From: UBA695 sp042691655
Lineage (GTDB): Bacteria > Verrucomicrobiota > Verrucomicrobiia > Chthoniobacterales > Chthoniobacteraceae
Reading direction: 5' to 3'
Assembly (NCBI GenBank): GCA_042691655.1
Contig: CP170506.1
Coordinates: 5,146,001 to 5,210,000, forward strand
DNA: 64,000 nucleotides
The notes beneath the pieces were generated by a model that was not told the origin of the DNA, did not search any database, and saw only the letters and a program-made list of their open reading frames with translations. A program made the position numbers and the translations under genes. Below are positions 17,146-24,171 of the stretch, piece after piece; the stretch's first letter is position 1, and the number at the start of each line of letters is the position of its first letter.

Positions 17146-17799
17146 TTGAAAACGCGGATTGTGCTGTTAGGGCCACCCGCGTCTGGCAAGGGGGTGCAAG
17201 CGGATCGATTGAAGGCCCGCTTCGGGATTCCCTCGGCTTCGCCAGGTGCGATGATGCGCGAAGAAAAGCGAAAGGGCACAGCACTTGGCATCGAAGCCGA
17301 TCGAATTACGCGGGACGGTTCCATGGTCCCTGATTCCATGGTCATTACCCTCGTTCGGGAATGGCTTAAAGCCCATACGGGAAAATTTCTTTTCGACGGC
17401 TTTCCCCGCGATATCGAACAAGCGGTGGCGCTTGAGGAGATTCTTAAGGAACGTGGCGAGGCGCTCGATGTAGTGCTATTTTTCGACGTTCCAGAGGAAG
17501 TGGTCGAGCGGCGCGTGCTCAATCGCGTAACGTGCCCGGCCTGCGGGGGGAGTTTCGGCATCGGGAATGATGTGGCTTCTGCCGACGCCCCATGCCCTGT
17601 TTGCGGCGGAAAATTGATTCGCCGTTCCGACGATACGCTCCAAGCTTTCCGGCATCGGATGGATCAATACCGCGAGAAAACCAGCCCGCTCATCGGGTTT
17701 TACCGGGAGCGTGGGTTGCTACAAACGGTTGGGGCCGGGCAGGCTCCCGATACGGTTTTTAGCGAAATCATTTCCATTTTGGAGGCGCACGGAGTTTAA
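17146..17799 (+). CDS. adk: Adenylate kinase
   Basis: Interconverts ATP + AMP and 2 ADP. It has 217 aa with Walker A GPPASGKG (residues 9-16), FDGFPRDIEQA (83-93), and a zinc-type lid with C130, C133, C150 and C153. It begins with TTG at 17146, one base after the secY stop. The usual AMP-site STGD segment reads SPGA here (about 32-35), a departure from consensus that may alter AMP contacts. The secY-adk-map-infA order supports the assignment. Confidence 0.93.
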   Translation: MKTRIVLLGPPASGKGVQADRLKARFGIPSASPGAMMREEKRKGTALGIEADRITRDGSMVPDSMVITLVREWLKAHTGKFLFDGFPRDIEQAVALEEILKERGEALDVVLFFDVPEEVVERRVLNRVTCPACGGSFGIGNDVASADAPCPVCGGKLIRRSDDTLQAFRHRMDQYREKTSPLIGFYRERGLLQTVGAGQAPDTVFSEIISILEAHGV

Positions 17800-17806
17800 A
17801 TCGACC

Positions 17807-18571
17807 ATGATTCCGATTAAGACTGCCAAGGAGATTGACAAAATGCGCATTGCCGGGCGAGCCACCGGTGAAGTCCTGGGCCGTGTTGCTGCGTTGGTTC
17901 AGCCCGGGGTGACGACCAAGGAACTCGACGAGGCCGCCGCGCAATTCATTGCCGAGACCGGAGGGCGCTCTGCCTTCCTCGGTTACCATGGCTATCCCGG
18001 CAATATTTGTATTTCCGTTAACGAAGAAGTCGTCCACGGCATCGCCGGGGGGCGCAAGGTTCAGTATGGCGACATCGTGAAACTGGATGTTGGCGTCATC
18101 AAATCCGGTTTCGTGGGCGACACCGCCACTACCGTCCCCGCCGGACTCGTCGATCCCGCGGTGCAAAAGCTGCTTGAGATTTCCGAGGAATCGCTGCGGG
18201 TGGCCATCAGCCACGCGCTGGCGGGGGGCCGCTTGGGCGACATTTGCGCCTCGGTCGAGGAGACTGTCGCGGCGCATGGATTTACTGTCGTGCGCGAATT
18301 CGTCGGCCACGGCGTGGGCCGCAAACTCCACGAAGAGCCGCAAGTGCCCAACTACGGCCACGCCCGCACCGGTCCCAGGCTTAAACCCGGCATGACGCTG
18401 GCCATCGAACCGATGGTCAACCTCGGCGTGTGCGACGTTCGAATTCTCGAAGATGGCTGGACAGTCGTCACCGCAGACGGTAAACCCTCTGCACATTTCG
18501 AACACACCGTACTTATCACCGAAGGAGAACCAGAGATTCTTACATGGCGAGAAAAGACGCAATTGAAGTAG
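17807..18571 (+). CDS. map: Methionine aminopeptidase, type I
   Basis: Removes the initiator Met from nascent proteins. It has 254 aa from ATG 17807; longer readings of the frame overlap adk and add no conserved sequence. The five metal ligands are all present: D94, D105, H168, E201 and E232, with the substrate histidine H77. The 3' end overlaps infA by 28 bp, suggesting coupled translation. Confidence 0.95.
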   Translation: MIPIKTAKEIDKMRIAGRATGEVLGRVAALVQPGVTTKELDEAAAQFIAETGGRSAFLGYHGYPGNICISVNEEVVHGIAGGRKVQYGDIVKLDVGVIKSGFVGDTATTVPAGLVDPAVQKLLEISEESLRVAISHALAGGRLGDICASVEETVAAHGFTVVREFVGHGVGRKLHEEPQVPNYGHARTGPRLKPGMTLAIEPMVNLGVCDVRILEDGWTVVTADGKPSAHFEHTVLITEGEPEILTWREKTQLK

Positions 18572-18765
18572 AAGGCAAGGTCGTGGAATTGTTGCCCAAC
18601 ACCATGTTCAGGGTGGAATTGCCCAATGGACACCGTATATTGGCACATATTTCGGGGAAAATGAGGTTACACTTCATTCGGATCTTGCCAGGTGACAAAG
18701 TTCTGTTAGAAATGTCCCCTTACGACCTGTCAAAAGGGCGGATAACCTTCCGGCAAAAGTTTTAA
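18544..18765 (+). CDS. infA: Translation initiation factor IF-1
   Basis: IF-1 of 73 aa, an OB-fold protein that blocks the ribosomal A site during initiation. It shows MARKDAIEVEGKVVELLPN, HISGKMR and LEMSPYDLSKGRITFR. It starts within the map coding sequence. Confidence 0.97.
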   Translation: MARKDAIEVEGKVVELLPNTMFRVELPNGHRILAHISGKMRLHFIRILPGDKVLLEMSPYDLSKGRITFRQKF

Positions 18766-18773
18766 AAGCCGCT

Positions 18774-18808
18774 CTCGGGGAAGAGATTTTCCCGAGGGGT
18801 TTTTTTGT
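18774..18808 (+). terminator. Intrinsic terminator between infA and rpmJ
   Basis: Stem CTCGGG (18774-18779) with CCCGAG (18791-18796), extended by A-T pairs around a short loop and followed by a T7 tract. It probably gives partial termination before rpmJ, separating the spc-like part from the alpha-like part. Confidence 0.8.
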
Positions 18809-18866
18809 CTCCAATACCGGCGTTTTTGACCGGCCACACCAGATTTAACCAGAAACCGTTAGAGAT

Positions 18867-18980
18867 ATGAAAGTAAGAGCCTCGGTAAAGAGACTGTGCG
18901 AATCCTGCAAAATCGTGAAGCGCAAGGGCGTTGTTCGCGTTTTGTGCAAGAATGCGCGCCACAAGCAGCGTCAAGGCTAA
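18867..18980 (+). CDS. rpmJ: 50S ribosomal protein L36
   Basis: L36 of 37 aa, a zinc-ribbon protein of the 50S subunit. It reads MKVRASVKRLCESCKIVKRK and then VVRVLCKNARHKQRQG. The zinc ligands CxxC, C and H are all present, so it is the Zn-binding (C+) form. Found between infA and rpsM, its standard place. Confidence 0.96.
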   Translation: MKVRASVKRLCESCKIVKRKGVVRVLCKNARHKQRQG

Positions 18981-19021
18981 GCGCCCGGGCGTCATCCAGA
19001 ACCCAATCATCTTTTTGAATT

Positions 19022-19405
19022 ATGCCACGTCTACTCGGAGTTGAAATTCCCGGCGATAAACGGATCGAGGCTTCCCTGCCGTACATTTACGGTATCGGGC
19101 CTTCCTGGTCGAAAAAGATCCTCGAACAAGTTAACATCAGCGGCGACATCCGCGCCAAGGACCTTTCGGTTGAGCAAATCAACCAGATCATCCAAGCGAT
19201 CACGGCCAACAACCTCTTGATCGAAGGCGACCTTCGCCGCGACATCCAGAGCAACCTCAAGCGCCTCCAGGCCATCAACAGCTACCGTGGCATCCGCCAT
19301 CGTCGCGGCCTGCCCGTTCGCGGCCAGCGCACCGGCACCAACGCCCGCACCCGCAAGGGCCCGCGTAAGACCGTTGGCGTGCAGCGTGCGAAGGACGCCA
19401 AGTAA
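19022..19405 (+). CDS. rpsM: 30S ribosomal protein S13
   Basis: S13 of 127 aa in the 30S head, contacting P-site tRNA. It shows PGDKRIEASLPYIYGIG, the helix-two-turn-helix region and the C-terminal GIRHRRGLPVRGQRTGTNAR block. Normal length. Confidence 0.97.
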   Translation: MPRLLGVEIPGDKRIEASLPYIYGIGPSWSKKILEQVNISGDIRAKDLSVEQINQIIQAITANNLLIEGDLRRDIQSNLKRLQAINSYRGIRHRRGLPVRGQRTGTNARTRKGPRKTVGVQRAKDAK

Positions 19406-19442
19406 GATTTTTATTTCCAGCAATTTCCAGTACTAAGGATTT

Positions 19443-20042
19443 ATGGCAGAAGAAAACAATGCACCCGTGACACCGGCCGCTCCCGAAGCGGCTGCTCCGG
19501 TGGCTCCCGAAGCGGCTACGCCGGCAACCCCGGCTACAGAAGGGGCCGCGAAGAAAAAGGCGCCTAAAGCGTCCAAGAAGACGGCAGCAGCCGCCGCAGC
19601 AGCGGCAGCTCCCGAAGTCAAGAAAGAGGAAAACCTCTCGCTTGATCCCAATGTGATCGAACCGGTTAAGATCATCAAAGCCAAAGGCTCCAAGAACGTG
19701 CACACCGGTGTTGCGCACGTCCAGGCGAGCTTCAATAACACGATCGTCAGCATCACCGACCAAAACGGCGCGGTGATCGGCTGGTCGAGCGCAGGCAAGG
19801 CTGGCTTCCGCGGTTCCCGCAAGAGCACCGCCTACGCCGCTCAGATGGTGGCGCAGGACGCCTGCCGTCAGGCCATGGGCCACGGGCTCAAAGAAGTCGA
19901 AGTGCGTGTGAAGGGCCCGGGAGCCGGACGTGAGTCCGCCGTTCGCGCCATGCAGGCCATTGGCCTCGACATCACCGTCATCAAGGACGTCACCCCCGTT
20001 CCTCACAACGGCTGCCGTCCTCCGAAACAACGCCGCGTCTGA
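19443..20042 (+). CDS. rpsK: 30S ribosomal protein S11 with long Ala/Pro/Lys N-terminal extension
   Basis: S11 lies on the 30S platform. The conserved core runs from about residue 84 (KNVHTGVAHVQASFNNT) through KAGFRGSRKSTAYAAQ to the end (PVPHNGCRPPKQRRV). It is preceded by about 80 residues of low-complexity sequence, rich in Ala, Pro and Glu and then Lys and Ala, giving 199 aa against the usual 125-130. The frame is open from ATG 19443 without an internal Met near the core, so the extension is probably translated. Confidence 0.93.
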   Translation: MAEENNAPVTPAAPEAAAPVAPEAATPATPATEGAAKKKAPKASKKTAAAAAAAAAPEVKKEENLSLDPNVIEPVKIIKAKGSKNVHTGVAHVQASFNNTIVSITDQNGAVIGWSSAGKAGFRGSRKSTAYAAQMVAQDACRQAMGHGLKEVEVRVKGPGAGRESAVRAMQAIGLDITVIKDVTPVPHNGCRPPKQRRV

Positions 20043-20062
20043 TCTGAACTCTATCGTTTTAT

Positions 20063-20674
20063 ATGGCTCGTTATACTGGTCCTAAATCCAAAATCAGCCG
20101 CCGCTTTGGGGTGGCTATCTTCGGCCCGTCCAAGGCGCTGGAGCGGAAAAACTACGGCCCCGGCATGCATGGTCCCAAGGGATCGCGCCGCAAGCAGTCG
20201 GAATACGCTCTCGCTCTCGCTGAAAAGCAGAAGCTTCGTTATCAATATGGCGTCCTGGAGAAGCAGTTCCGCCGCTACTTCCAGATCGCTCTTACCCGCC
20301 GCGGCGTTACCGGCTTGATCCTTCTCCAGCTCCTGGAGACTCGGCTCGACAACGTCGTTTACCGGCTCGGTTTCGCAAACTCCCGTGCTTCGGCCCGTCA
20401 GTTCGTCTCGCACGGACACGTGACCGTCAACGGCAAGAAGGTTGACGTTTCCTCGTACAACCTCCGCGCTGGCGACAAGGTTGCCGTCAAGGACAAGCCC
20501 GCCTCGCGCAGCTTGGCCGCGCGCTTCCTGGAGCTCACCCAAATCGCCCCCGTGCCGGATTGGCTCGCGGCCGACAAGGCGAACTTCTCAGGCACCGTGG
20601 AGCGCATCCCGACCCGTGAGGAGATTGCTCCGATCGTCAACGAACAGCTGATCGTCGAACTCTATTCGCGCTAA
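20063..20674 (+). CDS. rpsD: 30S ribosomal protein S4
   Basis: S4 of 203 aa, a primary 16S-binding protein. It has MARYTGPKSKISRRFG, LLETRLDNVVYRLGFA and the S4 domain ARQFVSHGHVTVNGKKV. A terminator follows directly, so the transcription unit ends here; rpoA and rplQ, which normally follow, are not in the window. Confidence 0.97.
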   Translation: MARYTGPKSKISRRFGVAIFGPSKALERKNYGPGMHGPKGSRRKQSEYALALAEKQKLRYQYGVLEKQFRRYFQIALTRRGVTGLILLQLLETRLDNVVYRLGFANSRASARQFVSHGHVTVNGKKVDVSSYNLRAGDKVAVKDKPASRSLAARFLELTQIAPVPDWLAADKANFSGTVERIPTREEIAPIVNEQLIVELYSR

Positions 20675-20695
20675 GCGTAAGCTGGTTATCTTATC

Positions 20696-20729
20696 AAAAA
20701 GGCCGGAGGGGAAACCCTTCGGCCTTTTT
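20696..20729 (+). terminator. Intrinsic terminator of the ribosomal block
   Basis: Stem GGCCGGAGGG (20701-20710), GAAA tetraloop, CCCTTCGGCC (20715-20724), flanked by A5 and T5. It is also the kind of motif used by group IIC introns as insertion target; the intron remnant starts 9 bp after the T tract. Confidence 0.92.
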
Positions 20730-20898
20730 GTTATTTTGTGCACCCGGTAGGGCGCACTCACGTTGGGGTTAAAGTCCCCAGCACAACCAGTAAGGGGAAG
20801 CACTAGCCGAATGGCAGCGGCGTCCGTCGCGAGGCGGCGCCTAAAAGGAAGTCATAGGCAAAACGTTAGGCCGATGAACCAGAAACACATAAGAGGCG

Positions 20899-20906
20899 AA
20901 AGGAAC
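20899..20906. repeat. Left target duplication of IS66 copy
   Basis: AAAGGAAC, identical to 23267-23274. Eight bases is the usual IS66 target-site duplication length. Confidence 0.95.
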
Positions 20907-20965
20907 GTAAGCGTCACGCGAAGCGCCACTTGACGGGCGTCGGCTCGTAACGGGTCATAAGGCTC

Positions 20966-21001
20966 ATAGATCTCGTAGGTAAAGCGATACGAGATCTATG
21001 A
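20966..21001 (-). terminator. Perfect 13-bp hairpin at the end of the IS66 transposase gene
   Basis: CATAGATCTCGTA (20966-20978) and its complement TACGAGATCTATG (20989-21001), with a 10-nt loop, lie just beyond the tnpC stop. No U tract follows, so it may act as an mRNA-stabilising hairpin or weak terminator. Confidence 0.55.
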
Positions 21002-21004
21002 GGT

Positions 21005-22546
21005 CTACGAGGCGGCGGCTTGGGGGTACCGCTCTTCGCGAAGCCTTTTGGCGTAGGCTGCCGGTATCCAGGTGGCGATGTTCTGGTTGGTCAGCACGGG
21101 CAGTTTGGTGAGGATCTCCCGCAAGTAGGCGTAGGGATCTACGCCGTTGCGTCGGCAGTTTTCGATGACGGTGTAGAGGACCGCCCCGCGCTGGCCCGCA
21201 TCGGCGTCGCCTACGAAGAGCCAGTTCTTTTTGCCCACCGCCGTGGGCCGGATGGCATTTTCAACAAGGTTGTTGTCGATCTCCACGCGCCCGTCTTGCA
21301 GGAAGACGCTCAAGCCCGGCCATTGCCCCAGCGCGTAGTCGATGGCTTTGCCCATGCTGCTTTTGGGCAGGTAGCGTTTCTTGGTTTTTAGTCGCACCAG
21401 CGCTTTGCCGATGCGCTCGTGGATGGGACGGCTCCAAGCCGCTCGAAGGGCTTCCCGCAACCGTGGCCCGGCGCGTTCTTGCCGTAAGTATTTTTCGATT
21501 TGGTAAAGGTGTGCCATTTGCCGAAGGAGCCAAGTGACGATGCGTGGGGCCTGCGGTTGCGATTCGATGAACTTGCGCCGCGCGTGGGCGTAACAGGCGG
21601 CGAGCCGGATGTGGCATTCGCGGCCAGCGCTCCGGGCGTAGCTACGGTAACCCGCATACCCATCGCATTGCAGGACGCCCCGCCAGTGGGCGGGAAGGAT
21701 CTCGCCCACGCACTCGGCGGCGCGACTGGTGCGCCAGTGGTAAACGACTTCGCCGCCGGGCCGGTTGCATACCCACAGGTAGCCGGTACCCGTTTTCTTA
21801 TTGCCGGGATCAAGGTAGCGAACCGGGGTTTCGTCCATCTGGATGTAGCCGCCTTTCACCACGCCCGCGTTGATCTCCCGATAGATCAAACCCAGCCAGT
21901 CGGCAGCCAACCCCATCCACCGCGCCAGCGTTTGACGGGGCAGGATGACTTGGTGGCGCGTGGCATATATTCGCTCCTGGCGATGGAGCGGCAGATGGTC
22001 GCAGTATTTGGCCACGATGACTTGCGCCAAGAGCCCCGGCGCCGCGATGCAGCGTTCCTGTAATACCGGCGGCAATGGCGCGATCACGGGCACGGCGTCC
22101 AGTTCGCCACGCTTCACATACTTGCGCCGGATCATGCGCCGACGTAGGAACCGAGCCGGTTCGTAGTCGAGCTGCTCGCTGACTTCCTGGCCGATGCAGC
22201 GCCACGCTTGCGGTTCTGCCTGCACCGGCAGCGGATCGACGAGCTCCTCGACGCACGGCAGGTGTGCAGGCAACCGCGGCCATTTGTTTTTCGCAGGCTT
22301 GCTCTTAGAGCGCGGAGTCGATTCTTCCTTCGAGCGCCGAGTGGCCTCCGCCGCCAAGTCGGGCTCGTTCGCTTTTCCCGGCGAACTCCCTTCCAACAAC
22401 AGTTCCAGTTGCCTCGGGTCGAGCTTCTCGCTCCCCGCTCCGAAGATCCGCTTCACCAACAGGTCCACCTTTTGCCGCAGCAACTCGTTCTGCTGACGCA
22501 ATCGTGCGTTCTCTTCCAGAAGTTCCTGTTCGCGTTCGGTGACCAT
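21005..22546 (-). CDS. tnpC: IS66 transposase TnpC
   Basis: DDE transposase of 513 aa. The N-terminus (residues 1-50) is a leucine-zipper-like coiled coil, followed by a basic linker, a zinc-finger-like region around C117, and the catalytic core with D238 (QMDETP), D295 (QCDGYAGY) and E429 (DNNLVENAIRP). It looks full length and intact. Third gene of the element. Confidence 0.95.
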   Translation of the reverse strand: MVTEREQELLEENARLRQQNELLRQKVDLLVKRIFGAGSEKLDPRQLELLLEGSSPGKANEPDLAAEATRRSKEESTPRSKSKPAKNKWPRLPAHLPCVEELVDPLPVQAEPQAWRCIGQEVSEQLDYEPARFLRRRMIRRKYVKRGELDAVPVIAPLPPVLQERCIAAPGLLAQVIVAKYCDHLPLHRQERIYATRHQVILPRQTLARWMGLAADWLGLIYREINAGVVKGGYIQMDETPVRYLDPGNKKTGTGYLWVCNRPGGEVVYHWRTSRAAECVGEILPAHWRGVLQCDGYAGYRSYARSAGRECHIRLAACYAHARRKFIESQPQAPRIVTWLLRQMAHLYQIEKYLRQERAGPRLREALRAAWSRPIHERIGKALVRLKTKKRYLPKSSMGKAIDYALGQWPGLSVFLQDGRVEIDNNLVENAIRPTAVGKKNWLFVGDADAGQRGAVLYTVIENCRRNGVDPYAYLREILTKLPVLTNQNIATWIPAAYAKRLREERYPQAAAS

Positions 22547-22618
22547 TGCTCGTTGGCCACAGGAGACTAGTCATCCCGTCGCTAAATTCAAGCGCCGATC
22601 ATACTTAATATATGACTG

Positions 22619-22768
22619 CTATTCCCGCTCATACCACGGACGCATTTTCGCCCCGTGCAGGTCGATCCCGTCGGTCAAGAGCGCCAACGCCTCCGCGCTC
22701 AGCTTGAGCTTTGTGCGTCCCGGCTCCAACGACACTAGCACTTTGAGGCTCCCGCTAAAACTCAGCAT
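22619..22768 (-). pseudogene. tnpB: IS66 TnpB with internal deletion (49 aa remnant)
   Basis: The frame begins ATG at 22768, overlapping the tnpA stop, and reads MLSFSGSLKVLVSLEPG, then joins KLKLSAEALALLTDGIDLHG and ends MRPWYERE. These are the N-terminal and C-terminal ends of IS66 Orf2 (normally about 115 aa) without the middle, about 65 residues including the MRK..G.. and W.DG.G core. The junction is in frame after residue 17. The loss also accounts for the element being shorter than many three-gene IS66 copies. Confidence 0.8.
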
Positions 22769-23208
22769 CCCGTTTGCCCCTTGGCTGCCAGCGCCTTCAG
22801 CAACTCCGCCGCCAGCTTCATTTGGCCAGGGGTGGAGAGTTCCACGCTCGCTCCGCCCGGTAACTCAAGCTTGAGCGCCGCTACGATTGCCATCACCTGC
22901 TCGCCTTGGACGCCCGCTTCGACCTCCGCTTCTACCCAGCGCGGCCCCGGCCCTGGCTGCGGTGCCATCAATGCGGCCGGAACTGGAGCCGCTGCTTGCA
23001 CCAACAGCGCTTGCCGCTGGTTCTTCCTCTTCTGCTGCCAATGGGCGAACGTCTGGTATTTCACCCCAATCTGCGCTGCAAACTCCGCCGCGCTCACCCC
23101 ACACCGCTCGTACTCATCCAACAGCGCCTCCCTTCGTTCTCTCTTTACCAGCACATGCCCTCGGCGGTCTATTTTCAACAACTCATCCCGAATCGCTTCG
23201 CTTTGCAT
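22762..23208 (-). CDS. tnpA: IS66 accessory protein TnpA (HTH)
   Basis: Protein of 148 aa with a helix-turn-helix at about residues 25-60 (ALLDEYERCGVSAAEFAAQI, then KYQTFAHWQQKRK), as in IS66 Orf1/IS3-type transposase N-proteins. The second half has Ala/Pro-rich sequence and a C-terminal ELPGGASVEL segment common to IS66 TnpA. First gene of the IS66 operon. Confidence 0.9.
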   Translation of the reverse strand: MQSEAIRDELLKIDRRGHVLVKRERREALLDEYERCGVSAAEFAAQIGVKYQTFAHWQQKRKNQRQALLVQAAAPVPAALMAPQPGPGPRWVEAEVEAGVQGEQVMAIVAALKLELPGGASVELSTPGQMKLAAELLKALAAKGQTGC

Positions 23209-23266
23209 CCTCCCATACTGACAATTTTCATCCCTCCAGGATAGAGGCGCTCCGCGTGACGCTTAC

Positions 23267-23274
23267 AAAGGAAC
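23267..23274. repeat. Right target duplication of IS66 copy
   Basis: AAAGGAAC, identical to 20899-20906. Confidence 0.95.
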
Positions 23275-23471
23275 GGATGAAGGGGTAAACACACATGCGG
23301 AAACTTACCCGGAGGTTCCGGGCGGAGATGTGGCGGTCATGCACGTTCGCATTACCCAGGGAGGGCTCCATCGCTGCCAACGAGTGCTCCTGCCATTGAG
23401 AGACAGCGGGGAGGACGATGGAGAAGTCAGCAGAGGGCAGGATCAGGTTGTGTGGAGCGATACCGTTATCT

Positions 23472-23849
23472 TTATTGCCTCAAGAATGCGGCGACAGAGA
23501 TCGATGCAACGATGATAGCAACAATGACTGCATACACTCTAAAACGGCGGTCGAAGTCTGCTTTGGTCTGCTCCTTCTTTGAATCCATATGGGCCTCCAG
23601 AAATTCCTGCCCGCACATGGAAGCAAGGGTGGCTCTTCCATCTTTTCTATTAACGGCGGTTAACATTCCGCGTTGCAGAAGAAAACGAATGCCTCGGGTA
23701 ATGTCAGAGTCGTTGATCTTATGTTTTGACTTCAGTGAAACAAGTACGCTCGCCTCAGTTCGGCAGGTTAAGAGTGATGGATCGCGCTCCCATTCCTCTT
23801 TTAGGGCGGCAAGAATCCAAATCGCGATCTGTTCGGTGGATATGGCCAT
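23472..23849 (-). CDS. Small winged-helix-like membrane-anchored protein
   Basis: Hypothetical protein of 125 aa. Residues 1-90 look like a winged-helix fold (helix at IAIWILAALKEEW, recognition-like region ITRGIRFLLQRGML, then KDGRATLA wing). Residues of about 104-122 are one hydrophobic helix (VYAVIVAIIVASISVAAFL), followed by RQ. The membrane end would face inward with the DNA-binding-like part in the cytosol. It lies right next to the truncated intron edge. No family name is recognised. Confidence 0.6.
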   Translation of the reverse strand: MAISTEQIAIWILAALKEEWERDPSLLTCRTEASVLVSLKSKHKINDSDITRGIRFLLQRGMLTAVNRKDGRATLASMCGQEFLEAHMDSKKEQTKADFDRRFRVYAVIVAIIVASISVAAFLRQ

Positions 23850-24171
23850 GAAATCGACCGTGCCCGCTGAAAACGAAGTCTACAAGCTGGAAATTCAGAA
23901 GTAATGTGGAACAGCGCCCAAGCCCACATGAACGTTAGTGCATAGCACTTCTTCGTGAACCGCCGTGGCGGTTGAACAGCTTATACCGTTTCTAGTTAAA
24001 AAAGTCTTCAAACAGGATGAACGGGAGGAGCTTTAGGGGGCATGGGTTTTTGAGCAGCGAAGCCGGTAAATCTAAACAAGATTGATAGGATTTCTCAGAT
24101 CGTCTCGCAGGCTGTTGACGTTATCCCGCGAATCCTTCGTGTCTTAACTAAACGCGGTACCGTGGAGTGCC
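23850..24171. other. Intergenic region without recognised gene
   Basis: 321 bp. Only a short palindrome AACCGCC-GT-GGCGGTT (23958-23973) is seen. There is no coding frame with a family signature. Confidence 0.5.

Larger units (their letters stand above)
20907..23266 (-). mobile_element. IS66-family insertion sequence
   Basis: 2,360-bp element. The left end GTAAGCGTCACGCGAAGCGC (from 20907) and the right end, read on the minus strand from 23266, agree at 20 of the first 21 positions and have the GTAAGCG start typical of IS66. It is flanked by perfect 8-bp duplications AAAGGAAC. It carries tnpA (22762-23208), a deleted tnpB (22619-22768) and tnpC (21005-22546), all on the minus strand. The element lies inside the group IIC intron remnant, so it arrived after the intron. 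Confidence 0.96.
20738..23440 (+). mobile_element. Group IIC intron remnant, split by IS66
   Basis: The 5' end GTGCACCCGGTAGGGCGCAC (20738-20757) and the following GGGGTTAAAGTCCCC, GTCCGTCGCGAGGCGGC and CATAAGAGGCG match the domain I layout of class C group II introns such as the Oceanobacillus iheyensis one. Removing the IS66 copy and one target repeat rejoins GAGGCGAAAGGAACGGATGA, and the downstream part shows TTACCCAGGGAGG and GAAGTCAGCAGAGG (23423-23436), the segment that normally leads into domain IV. No reverse transcriptase gene and no domain V/VI follow, so the copy is truncated and cannot splice by itself. Its location just past the rpsD terminator fits class C target choice. The right boundary near 23440 is approximate. 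Confidence 0.8.

Noticed and set aside
23275..23440. Start of an intron-encoded reverse transcriptase after the group IIC segment
   Set aside because: After GAAGTCAGCAGAGG the sequence does not continue into an RT frame; the next gene is on the opposite strand and unrelated.
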